A stretch of 7,977 nucleotides of DNA from assembly GCA_947632425.1 (NCBI GenBank), contig CANRPG010000080.1, positions 1-7,977 on the forward strand. The letters are read 5' to 3'. The notes under the pieces were generated by a model that saw only the letters and a list, made by a program, of their open reading frames with translations, did not search any database and was not told where the DNA came from. The position numbers were made by a program, and so were the translations under genes. Every line of letters starts with the position of its first letter. The stretch's first letter is position 1. Source of the stretch: an uncultured Clostridia bacterium. GTDB taxonomy: Bacteria > Bacillota > Clostridia > Oscillospirales > Ruminococcaceae. Shown piece by piece: positions 1 through 6,045 of the stretch.

Positions 1-438
1 GCCTATAACGTTTGGTATAAGCTCGGGGTGCTTTGAGTGTATAAGGCTCACAAGGTCGCCGCCGTCATCTATTATAATATTAGGCGCGGCAGAAATAACG
101 CAGTCAATGTGCCTGTTGTATTCCTCATCAGTCGCGCCGTGCCACGCAAAAACGTTCAGCCCGTCATGCACCAGCGCAGCCGCAACATCGTCTTGTGTCG
201 AAAGCGGATTAGACCCCGTAACATACATCTGCGCGCCGCCTGCTTTAAGCACCTTGCAAAGGTAGGCAGTCTTTGCCTCCAGATGCACCGACAGCGCTAT
301 TTTCAGCCCCTTGAACGGCTGCTCCTTTTCAAATCGCTCCTCCAGCATTCTAAGCAGCGGCATATTGCCTTTTACCCAGTCTATCTTGCGCTTGCCGCTT
401 TCCCAGATGTCGGTGTTGCGTATCTCACTTTGTGGCAT
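1..438 (-). CDS. ahcY: S-adenosylhomocysteine hydrolase (adenosylhomocysteinase), N-terminal part, cut by window edge
   Basis: This cytosolic NAD-dependent enzyme splits S-adenosylhomocysteine into homocysteine and adenosine, relieving product inhibition of SAM-dependent methyltransferases. The 146 codons present translate without a stop. They carry family hallmarks: IDWVKGNMPLL near residues 19-29, ALSVHLEAKTAYL (about 51-63), the near-invariant VTGSNPLSTQDD (about 76-87), and IIIDDGGDLVSLIH (about 124-137), where the Asp pair belongs to the substrate site. The remaining roughly 270 residues, including the NAD-binding Rossmann domain, lie beyond position 1. The SVHLEAKTAYL/TGSNPLSTQDD wording matches the short bacterial/archaeal clade (Thermotoga type) rather than the eukaryotic HMTVETAVL type. 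Some members of that clade, studied in methanogens, act on S-inosylhomocysteine, so substrate preference is not certain. The ATG start at 436-438 is preceded by GGGAGG at 447-452. It is transcribed away from the membrane glycosyltransferase gene. Confidence 0.95.
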   Translation of the reverse strand, partial: MPQSEIRNTDIWESGKRKIDWVKGNMPLLRMLEERFEKEQPFKGLKIALSVHLEAKTAYLCKVLKAGGAQMYVTGSNPLSTQDDVAAALVHDGLNVFAWHGATDEEYNRHIDCVISAAPNIIIDDGGDLVSLIHSKHPELIPNVIG

Positions 439-474
439 ATCTGTTTCCTCCCGTGAAAATTTTCTGTCTTAAAT

Positions 475-503
475 ATTGTAACACATTTTTTCTTAATATG
501 CAA
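475..503 (-). promoter_or_regulatory. Candidate sigma-A promoter of ahcY
   Basis: On the minus strand, TACAAT (475-480) is preceded by TGT, giving an extended -10 element. A weak -35, TTGCAT (498-503), lies 17 bp upstream. The predicted leader is only about 30 nt and ends in the GGGAGG ribosome binding site, which leaves no room for a SAM or SAH riboswitch. The -35 box abuts the TCTTAA half-site cluster, so a protein bound there could affect this promoter. Confidence 0.6.
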
Positions 504-533
504 TATCTTAAAATGAGTTTAAGATTATCTTAA
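491..533. promoter_or_regulatory. Cluster of TCTTAA half-sites: candidate operator between divergent promoters
   Basis: The hexamer TCTTAA occurs at 491-496, 506-511 and 528-533 on the plus strand, and inverted as TTAAGA at 519-524. Two perfect dyads result. ATCTTAAA (505-512) pairs with TTTAAGAT (518-525) across 5 nt. TTAAGAT (519-525) pairs with ATCTTAA (527-533) across 1 nt. The array overlaps the upstream part of the ahcY -35 region and ends just before the -35 of the glycosyltransferase gene (539-544). The arrangement fits a regulator bound to DNA, but no regulator is encoded in the window and the identity is unknown. Confidence 0.45.
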
Positions 534-538
534 TTACC

Positions 539-567
539 TTGAAAATCGGAAAAAGTGATGTTATAAT
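539..567 (+). promoter_or_regulatory. Sigma-A promoter of the membrane glycosyltransferase gene
   Basis: TTGAAA (539-544), a 17-bp spacer and a perfect TATAAT (562-567) preceded by TGT form an extended -10 promoter. The expected start lies near 574, giving a leader of about 33 nt that contains the AGGGGA ribosome binding site at 594-599. Confidence 0.75.
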
Positions 568-606
568 ATATATTGTCAAAAAACTTCGTCGCAAGGGGAA
601 AGTAAA

Positions 607-2097
607 ATGAAAGAGCGCATAATGAATATTGCTAATATTTTGGGCGCATTTGTATTTGTGATAATAGCGGCAGTGTTTTATTTTATGCCAAACAAATATT
701 ACGGCGCAGGCATAAAAGTTATGGGCTTTGCAGCAACCGTTTCGGTGATAGCATTGCTCTGCTTTATTTTAAAAAACAAAGACAAACTGCCAAAGCTTCC
801 GCGTGTTACCCTGCGCAGAGTGTATATAGTCACAGCCGCCGCGCTGTTTGTTTTGCAGCTTGTCTATGTTCTTTCGGTAAACTATGCTCCCGTCAGCGAC
901 GGCAAATACCTTGACATCATCTGCCGCAACATCGCAGACGGCAGAAGCACGTATTTTTCGCTCGATGCCTACCACACCCACTACCTTGAAAGATATTCAA
1001 ACCAGTGGGGACTGTTTTTGCTGCAAACGCTTTTGTATAAGACTGTCAGAGCGGTGTTTGGCTATATCCCGAAACTTACCGCACCCCTCGCCGCCATGGC
1101 GTGTATGCAGCTTTCGTTTTTTCTTGCGTATAAGATTTGTGATATGCTTTTCAAACGCCGCTTACATAAAATTATCGCTCTGCTTGCAGTAATGCTCAGC
1201 CCCGTGCTTTTTGCGTATTCCTGTATATTCTACAGCGATGTCGCTTCAATGCCGTTCGTTCTTGCGGCGGTGTACTTTGGCATTTGTGCCGCAGAAAGCA
1301 TAGGCAGAAAACGCTTCCTGCTCTTTTCAGCCCTGACCGCAATAGCAGTCGGCATAGGCTTCTGCATAAAAGGGAGCGTTGCAGTTGCAGGCGTCGCGCT
1401 GGTAATATATCTGTTTTTCAAAGTAAACATTAAACGCTCACTTTGCTTTACAGCCGCCGCAGTTTTGGGTCTTGCAGGCATAGTTTTTGCCGAGCGGCAG
1501 ATAATGTACTCTGCCGATATAGTCACCTGCGAGGGCATAGAAAGTTACGGCTTTCCGATGTCGCACTGGGTGATGATGGGTCTTAACGGCAGGGGAGGAT
1601 ACAACGATGACAGCTTTATGTTCACCTACTCTCAGCCCGACAAACAAACACGAGATGCAGCCTGCCGAGAAAAGATCAGCGCCACACTAAGCGATATGGG
1701 TATATCAGGCATGGCAAAACATATCGTAGATAAACTGAACTATACATGGTCTGGCGGCGTTTACCAGCTCACTTGGCAGCTCAGCAATACCCCCGATAGC
1801 CCTGCCAAACGCTTCTTCGGCGGCTCTGCTGCGTTTTTGTGGATCGCTTTCACAGTGCAGGATATTCTCATCTTGCTGATGACCGTATCTTTCTTGCTCT
1901 CCATGCTGCATTGCCGCACCGATGATCTGTATCTCCTGCGGCTGACGGCGCTTGGTCTTGTGCTTTTTCTGCTGCTGTGGGAAACTCGCTCGCGCTATAT
2001 GATAAATATGCTGCCGCTGTTTGCCCTAATAGCCTGCGACGGTCTGTTCAGCCTTCCGCAAATATACAAAAAGGCGCAAAAAAGTCCTGCTCCATAA
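607..2097 (+). CDS. Polytopic membrane glycosyltransferase, GT-C superfamily (GT39/PMT-like), substrate unknown
   Basis: The 496-residue protein is mostly hydrophobic, with about ten or more predicted membrane segments (for example around 10-27, 38-55, 73-92, 135-150, 160-178, 187-207, 214-228, 238-268, 280-296, 404-434, 445-459 and 465-480). Its plan fits lipid-phosphosugar-dependent GT-C enzymes. After the third segment comes an extracytoplasmic loop with APVSDGKYLD (94-103), where D98 is a candidate catalytic Asp. YSNQWGLFLL (130-139) and YSDVASMP (209-216) follow. A hydrophilic outer region of about 300-400 contains MGLNGRGGYNDD (324-335). WETRSRYMINMLPLF (458-472) resembles the Arg/Tyr-containing C-terminal motif of PMT/ArnT-like proteins. 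Known relatives move sugars from lipid carriers to lipids, glycans or proteins on the outer membrane face; which of these applies cannot be read here. The ATG at 607 has AGGGGA 7 nt upstream and is preferred over the ATG at 622. The gene is monocistronic, with its own promoter and terminator. Confidence 0.75.
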   Translation: MKERIMNIANILGAFVFVIIAAVFYFMPNKYYGAGIKVMGFAATVSVIALLCFILKNKDKLPKLPRVTLRRVYIVTAAALFVLQLVYVLSVNYAPVSDGKYLDIICRNIADGRSTYFSLDAYHTHYLERYSNQWGLFLLQTLLYKTVRAVFGYIPKLTAPLAAMACMQLSFFLAYKICDMLFKRRLHKIIALLAVMLSPVLFAYSCIFYSDVASMPFVLAAVYFGICAAESIGRKRFLLFSALTAIAVGIGFCIKGSVAVAGVALVIYLFFKVNIKRSLCFTAAAVLGLAGIVFAERQIMYSADIVTCEGIESYGFPMSHWVMMGLNGRGGYNDDSFMFTYSQPDKQTRDAACREKISATLSDMGISGMAKHIVDKLNYTWSGGVYQLTWQLSNTPDSPAKRFFGGSAAFLWIAFTVQDILILLMTVSFLLSMLHCRTDDLYLLRLTALGLVLFLLLWETRSRYMINMLPLFALIACDGLFSLPQIYKKAQKSPAP

Positions 2098-2116
2098 GTG
2101 AAGCAGGACTAATTTT
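2078..2116. terminator. Bidirectional intrinsic terminator between convergent genes
   Basis: AGTCCTGCT (2083-2091) pairs perfectly with AGCAGGACT (2102-2110) across a 10-nt loop. Six A residues (2078-2083) precede the stem, giving a U6 tract for minus-strand transcripts. AATTTT (2111-2116) follows it for plus-strand transcripts. The hairpin therefore ends both the glycosyltransferase mRNA and the glycoside hydrolase mRNA, and should be stronger for the latter. The TAA of the glycosyltransferase gene (2095-2097) lies inside the loop. Confidence 0.88.
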
Positions 2117-2117
2117 A

Positions 2118-3050
2118 TCACTGATTGAAATACTTTGCAACAACGCTTTCGGCAGGCTTTCCGAAAATATCATAACCCCAGTCAACAGCCGCTTTCTTCA
2201 AAGCATACGGCGTTGCCGACCAGCACCATATAACGTGACCTGCCACCCACGGGAACTTCTTCGTCGTGAAGAACATCGTTTCGTACCATCTTTCCTGTTC
2301 TTTCAGGTTGGCAGGGCTTCTCATGCTCCAGTTGCTGGGCTGCATAGATGCTCCCGACATCGACATGCAGCCGACCTCCGAGAAGAAGAACGGCAGGTCA
2401 TATTTCTGAGAAATGCCCTCCAGCCTCTTCATCTGCTTATCCCATTCGTCTATCGGGTAGTAGCCGCTTGAAGATATGGCGTCCAGCTCGTCCCACCATG
2501 TAACATGATCCTCCAGATACATCTCCGCATTGTAGGTAAGTATGCCGTTGTAAGCTCTTCTTATCTTGCGGATAAGTGCCCTCCATTCGTCCTCGCGGTG
2601 TTCGGTCATTACCATTTCGCAGCCGCATACGAACAGGTCAACACCCTCTGACTTTGCCATTTCTGCATAGTGCAGCTGAAAGTCTGTGTATGACTCAAAC
2701 CATTTTTTCCAAGTCGGCATATTCGGAACATCTTCCTCAAAGAAGTTTATGTAAGCCCTCCAGGTGCCGTCTTTGCAGTTGCAAGTAGGTTTAAGACCAA
2801 CGTTAAATCCCAGCTTCTTCGCGTATCTTATAATAGCGATGAGCTCACTGTCGCTCATGGTAGCCTCTGTATCGTATCTTATTATCTCCGAGTGCGCATC
2901 GCTTTGAAGTCCGCATGGTACCAGCATTATAAAATTAGCAGGCGTGCGTTCTTTAATAGCTTCAAGGCTCTTGAAGGCATCTTTCTTGCTTAGAACGCCT
3001 CTGTTTGCAAACGGTGCAAAAGTTATGCCCTTGATATTACTTAGCTCCAT
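2118..3050 (-). CDS. GH113-like glycoside hydrolase (clan GH-A TIM barrel), probable intracellular beta-mannanase/mannosidase-type enzyme
   Basis: The 310-residue protein has no signal peptide and no carbohydrate-binding module or dockerin, so it should act in the cytosol. It reads as a single (beta/alpha)8 barrel resembling family GH113, whose characterised member from Alicyclobacillus is an endo-beta-1,4-mannanase. Landmarks are GLKPTCNCKDGTWRAYINFF (85-104), VCGCEM (141-146) with E145 as likely acid/base, LTYNAEM (171-177), SSSGYYPIDEW (193-203), FFFSEVGC (221-228) with E225 as likely nucleophile, and HVIWCWSA (272-279). The 80-residue spacing of the two Glu residues matches E151/E231 of the Alicyclobacillus enzyme as I recall it. 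Close homologues are often labelled 1,4-beta-xylanase, so the substrate is uncertain. The ATG has GGAGG at 3059-3063, 8 nt upstream. The gene stands alone after rlmH, with no sugar transporter or regulator in view, and ends at the shared terminator. Processing of imported manno-oligosaccharides is inference. Confidence 0.75.
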   Translation of the reverse strand: MELSNIKGITFAPFANRGVLSKKDAFKSLEAIKERTPANFIMLVPCGLQSDAHSEIIRYDTEATMSDSELIAIIRYAKKLGFNVGLKPTCNCKDGTWRAYINFFEEDVPNMPTWKKWFESYTDFQLHYAEMAKSEGVDLFVCGCEMVMTEHREDEWRALIRKIRRAYNGILTYNAEMYLEDHVTWWDELDAISSSGYYPIDEWDKQMKRLEGISQKYDLPFFFSEVGCMSMSGASMQPSNWSMRSPANLKEQERWYETMFFTTKKFPWVAGHVIWCWSATPYALKKAAVDWGYDIFGKPAESVVAKYFNQ

Positions 3051-3099
3051 TTAACTATCCTCCAGTCGAAAAAACGGTTGTATGTTTTCTGTCAAATAC

Positions 3100-3128
3100 A
3101 TTATACATAATTGTACACAATAATTATA
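3100..3128 (-). promoter_or_regulatory. Candidate promoter region of the GH113-like gene
   Basis: The 157-bp gap between rlmH and this gene (3051-3207) is very AT-rich and holds two minus-strand TATAAT boxes, at 3100-3105 and 3123-3128. The second is preceded by TGA (extended -10). Neither has a convincing -35 at 16-18 bp. Between them, ATTGT (3110-3114) and ACAAT (3117-3121) form a short dyad that might be an operator. I see no GC-rich terminator hairpin after rlmH in this gap, so read-through from rlmH is also possible. Confidence 0.4.
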
Positions 3129-3207
3129 TCACTTATAAAAATACAATAATATAAATAATATATCATAAAATATAAAATTACTATCCAATTTTCCTGTGAT
3201 AACGTAT

Positions 3208-3690
3208 TCATTTGTGATATTTTGAATTTGCTCCTATAGAAAACGCCCTGTAAACCTGCTCTGCCAGCATAACTCTCGCCAGCTGATGCGGAAAAGTCAT
3301 TCGCGACATTGAAAGCCTAAGGTCACATTCCTTTTTAAAATCTTCGTCAATACCGAACGACGACCCCACAAAAAAGTTCACCGTCGATTTTCCGTTCACC
3401 GCAAACTGTTTCAGTTTGTCAGAAAGCTGCACGCTTGAAAGCATATCCCCCTCAATGCACAAAGCAATGTTCGCAGCGTTTTTGATTTTCGCAAATTTGC
3501 GCATTTCTTCGCTCTCTTTTGCAAGCGCCGCCTTTATTTCCGCCGCAGACGGTTCGTCTTTCAGCCTCACTTCTGAAAGCTCTGTAATGCTTGCCTTTCC
3601 GAAAGCCGCCAACCTCTTTATATATTCATCGCACGCATCGCGCCAGTATTTTTCTTTGAGTTTTCCCACGGTAACAATGTTTATCGTCAT
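3208..3690 (-). CDS. rlmH: 23S rRNA (pseudouridine1915-N3)-methyltransferase RlmH
   Basis: RlmH is a small homodimeric SPOUT-fold enzyme. It uses SAM to methylate N3 of pseudouridine 1915 in helix 69 of 23S rRNA, acting on assembled 70S ribosomes. The 160 residues match the usual family length (about 155-160). Visible landmarks are the N-terminal MTINIVTVGKLKEKYW (1-16), FFVGSSFGID (106-115) in place of the usual glycine-rich SAM loop (typically GGSxG), the trefoil-knot segment LSMSRMTFPHQLARVMLAEQVYRAF (126-150; strongly conserved core MTFPHQL), and the C-terminal YHK (158-160). The stretch before YHK, IGANSK, differs from the common xNxGEP/NNHP wording. Its ATG (3688-3690) overlaps the TGA of walJ (3687-3689) as ATGA, implying translational coupling. 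rlmH also lies close downstream of walJ (yycJ) in Bacillus, which supports both assignments. Confidence 0.95.
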   Translation of the reverse strand: MTINIVTVGKLKEKYWRDACDEYIKRLAAFGKASITELSEVRLKDEPSAAEIKAALAKESEEMRKFAKIKNAANIALCIEGDMLSSVQLSDKLKQFAVNGKSTVNFFVGSSFGIDEDFKKECDLRLSMSRMTFPHQLARVMLAEQVYRAFSIGANSKYHK

Positions 3691-4469
3691 ATTATCATGA
3701 CCTCTCCGTGCGTTTCAACGGGCGCAGTCATCAGTATGTAGTCGCTGCCGCGCTCCATTCCGTAAAGAGCCTCTGTTACCGTGCGTTCGGCGGTCTGTGG
3801 GTCGTTGTTGTGCCTGCTCAGATGCCCCAGTATCAGCCGCGTTGTTCCGCGAGATACCAGCTTTCTCAGCTCCGCGCCGCTGTCACGGTTGTCCAGATGC
3901 CCATGGTCAGACATTATCCTCTGCTTCAACGGGTAGGGGTATGAGCCGTTCACAAGCATATTTTTATCGTAATTTGCCTCCAGCAAAACTATGTCACAGC
4001 CCATCAGGTTGTCATGTACCGTCTGAGTAACTTCGCCAAGGTCGGTGCATACGCATACCGTCTTTCCGTCGGGCGTGTTTATCCTGTAACCGCAACTCTG
4101 GCGCGTGTCATGCGGCGTTGCGAATGATGTCACCTCAAAATCGCCCACGCAAACGCTGCCGTTTATGTCATATAGCCGCGAGCGCGCCGAAATGCACCCC
4201 GAAGCCGCCAGATATTCTGCATTCAGCGGCTGCGCGAAAACATTCACAGCGTATTTTGAAGTGAAAGTTTTCAGCCCCTTTATGTGGTCTGAATGTTCGT
4301 GTGTTATGAATATCGCCTGTATCGCAGAGGTAGGTATGTCATTGCTTTGCAAAGCTTCCACCAGCCTCTTGCATGATACCCCTGCATCTATCAGTATGCC
4401 GCCCCTTCGGCTGCCTATAAAAGTCGCGTTTCCGTCGCTTGAAGAAAACAGCGGATAAACTCTTGCCAA
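3687..4469 (-). CDS. walJ: WalJ/YycJ-type metallo-beta-lactamase-fold protein (predicted 5'-3' exonuclease)
   Basis: The 260-residue protein is a cytosolic metallo-hydrolase of the YycJ/WalJ group. The first metal motif THEHSDH spans 56-62 (H57, H59, D61, H62). PHD follows at 119-121, and CTDLG (141-145) contains a further probable ligand, D143. The family signature YPYPLKQRIMSDHGHLDN covers 177-194. A late His motif, LGHLSRHNN, lies at 214-222 (H216). Relatives in Bacillus have been linked to 5'-3' exonuclease activity and DNA mismatch repair; in many Firmicutes the gene closes the walRKHIJ cell-wall operon. No walRK is present here: the gene follows murA by 56 nt. The start is a TTG at 4467-4469, supported by GAGGTGA (4474-4480) and by homology beginning at ARVYPLFSSS; no ATG lies near. 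Its stop overlaps the rlmH start by 4 nt. Confidence 0.9.
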   Translation of the reverse strand: MARVYPLFSSSDGNATFIGSRRGGILIDAGVSCKRLVEALQSNDIPTSAIQAIFITHEHSDHIKGLKTFTSKYAVNVFAQPLNAEYLAASGCISARSRLYDINGSVCVGDFEVTSFATPHDTRQSCGYRINTPDGKTVCVCTDLGEVTQTVHDNLMGCDIVLLEANYDKNMLVNGSYPYPLKQRIMSDHGHLDNRDSGAELRKLVSRGTTRLILGHLSRHNNDPQTAERTVTEALYGMERGSDYILMTAPVETHGEVMII

Positions 4470-4480
4470 AATATCACCTC

Positions 4481-4508
4481 AAAATTAAAGGCGACTGCCA
4501 AAGCCGCC
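4481..4508 (-). terminator. Possible weak terminator or attenuator between murA and walJ
   Basis: On the minus strand, GGCGGC (4503-4508) can pair with GTCGCC (4490-4495), with one G-U pair, across the 7-nt loop TTTGGCA. TTTAATTTT (4481-4489) follows. The stem is short and the U-tract is interrupted, so termination would be partial at best. It ends right at the walJ ribosome binding site (4474-4480). It could lower walJ-rlmH expression relative to murA. Confidence 0.4.
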
Positions 4509-4525
4509 GCCCAGTTTCGCTTATA

Positions 4526-5815
4526 TTATACACTTATAGCCATGTCGCTGCCCGAGGGCACATAAACTCTCTGAATATCCGCACCTATGGCTCTCAGCTT
4601 TTCTTCTATAGCCTCATAGCCTCTCTCAATGTGGTATATGTCAGATATCTCTGTAACGCCGCTTGCCGCAAGACCTGCAATAATCATTGCCGCGCCTGCT
4701 CTCAGGTCGGTAGCCTTGACCGGTGCACCCGTCAGCCTGCCGCCGTGAATAACTGCGACTTTTCCGTCAACAGAAATATCTGCGCCCATTCTGCGAAGCT
4801 CAGAAACATATCTGAAACGATTGTCAAAAATATCATCGTATACAGTGCTTGTGCCCTCTGCCAGAGTCAGCAGGGTAGACATCTGCGGCTGCATATCGGT
4901 CGGGAAGCCCGGGTGCGGCATAGTCCTTATGTTGGTCTTTAGGAAAATTCCGCCGCTGTCAGCCCTTACTCTTACGCTCTCGTCAAATTCTTCGACCGAA
5001 ACGCCTATGTTTCTCAGTTTCGCGGTTATGCTTTCAAGGTGCTTTGGTATAACGTTTTTGATAAGCACGTTGCCCCTTGTCGCGGCAGAGGCTACCATGT
5101 ATGTTCCTGCCTCTATCTGGTCGGGTATAACGGGATAAGTAATGCCTTTAAGGTAGTCAACGCCCCTTATTTTTATAACATCGGTACCTGCGCCCCTTAT
5201 GTCAGCGCCCATAGAGTTCAAAAAGTTTGCAACGTCAACAATGTGCGGCTCTTTCGCGGCATTTTCAATAACGGTGTAGCCCTTTGCCTTTACCGCCGCA
5301 AAAATAGCATTTATAGTTCCGCCTACGGTTATAAAATCAAAGTATATCTGATTGCCTATAAGCTCATCAGCCTTTATGTGAACGCTACCGTTCTCCATAA
5401 TATCAGAAGCTCCCAGCGCCTTGAATGCTTTCAGATGCTGATCTATCGGTCTGTCGCCAAGGTCGCAGCCGCCCGGCAGCGCCACCAAAGCCTCGTGAAA
5501 TCTTCCCAGAAGCGTTCCGAGGAAATAGCTGGAAGCCCTCATAGAGCGCGCCAGATCATACGGAACACTCGGCACTGAAATATTCTTCGTGTCGATCCTT
5601 ACCGTATTTTTGTTTATCAGCCTTACATCTGCTCTCATCTGCCTGAAAATTTCAAGGCAAATGGCAATATCGCTGATGTCGGGCACATTTTCTATAATGC
5701 AAGGCTCATCGCAAAGTATCGCAGCGGTAACAATAGCTACGGCAGCGTTTTTTGCGCCGCTTATGGTGACTTCACCGTGCAGCGGCTTTCCGCCTCTTAT
5801 AACGAATTTATCCAA
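4526..5815 (-). CDS. murA: UDP-N-acetylglucosamine 1-carboxyvinyltransferase MurA
   Basis: MurA transfers enolpyruvate from phosphoenolpyruvate to UDP-GlcNAc, the first committed step of peptidoglycan synthesis, in the cytosol. The 429-residue protein is full length for the family and starts MDKFVIRGGKPLHGEV, with ISGAKNAAV (18-26) carrying the PEP-contacting Lys22 and Asn23. The active-site loop LPGGCDLGDRPIDQH (113-127) keeps the catalytic Cys at 117, so the enzyme should be fosfomycin-sensitive. MPHPGFPTDMQPQ (299-311) holds the catalytic Asp307, and NRFRYVSELRRMGAD (332-346) is typical of the second lobe. The start is a TTG at 5813-5815, supported by GGAGG (5824-5828) 8 nt upstream and by alignment to the usual N-terminus. 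Many Firmicutes carry two paralogues (MurA1/MurA2, also called MurAA/MurAB); which this is cannot be decided here. It leads a possible murA-walJ-rlmH operon. Confidence 0.97.
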   Translation of the reverse strand: MDKFVIRGGKPLHGEVTISGAKNAAVAIVTAAILCDEPCIIENVPDISDIAICLEIFRQMRADVRLINKNTVRIDTKNISVPSVPYDLARSMRASSYFLGTLLGRFHEALVALPGGCDLGDRPIDQHLKAFKALGASDIMENGSVHIKADELIGNQIYFDFITVGGTINAIFAAVKAKGYTVIENAAKEPHIVDVANFLNSMGADIRGAGTDVIKIRGVDYLKGITYPVIPDQIEAGTYMVASAATRGNVLIKNVIPKHLESITAKLRNIGVSVEEFDESVRVRADSGGIFLKTNIRTMPHPGFPTDMQPQMSTLLTLAEGTSTVYDDIFDNRFRYVSELRRMGADISVDGKVAVIHGGRLTGAPVKATDLRAGAAMIIAGLAASGVTEISDIYHIERGYEAIEEKLRAIGADIQRVYVPSGSDMAISV

Positions 5816-5835
5816 AATTTTTTCCTCCGTTCGTA

Positions 5836-5852
5836 CCTTGAAAAATTCAAGG
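5836..5852. promoter_or_regulatory. 17-bp perfect palindrome in the murA leader
   Basis: CCTTGAA (5836-5842) and TTCAAGG (5846-5852) flank AAA. In the murA mRNA this would form a 7-bp hairpin with a three-U loop ending 7 nt before the GGAGG site. As DNA it could be an operator. It lacks a following U-tract, so it is not a terminator. Function unknown. Confidence 0.45.
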
Positions 5853-6045
5853 CTGTTGTCGTCTTTCTTTGTATTTTTATTATCTCTCTGTACAGCCCGA
5901 TTAAAAGCAAAGCGCGAAATTACCGCTTATTTTTAATACCGACTGCTATTTATATTTACATTAAAATGGTCTTTGCTTAAAAATATCCTGCAAAAATGCC
6001 AAAGGCGCACTGAAAAAAGCCGTACACCCACGCACGTATGAATTA

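Noticed and set aside
37..456. Open frame of 139 codons on the plus strand
   Set aside because: It lies antisense to ahcY, whose minus-strand translation is a clear family match; no ribosome binding site or recognisable product.
439..480. SAM or SAH riboswitch upstream of ahcY
   Set aside because: The leader from the predicted promoter is about 30 nt and has no fold beyond the AT palindrome at 455-464; too short for any known SAM/SAH riboswitch.
1977..2471. Open frame of 164 codons on the plus strand spanning the terminator
   Set aside because: It overlaps the end of the glycosyltransferase gene and the antisense of the glycoside hydrolase gene, and crosses a strong terminator; it is a shadow frame.
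5777..5980. Short open frame in the murA upstream region
   Set aside because: It overlaps the murA start on the other strand, has no ribosome binding site and its composition follows AT bias.
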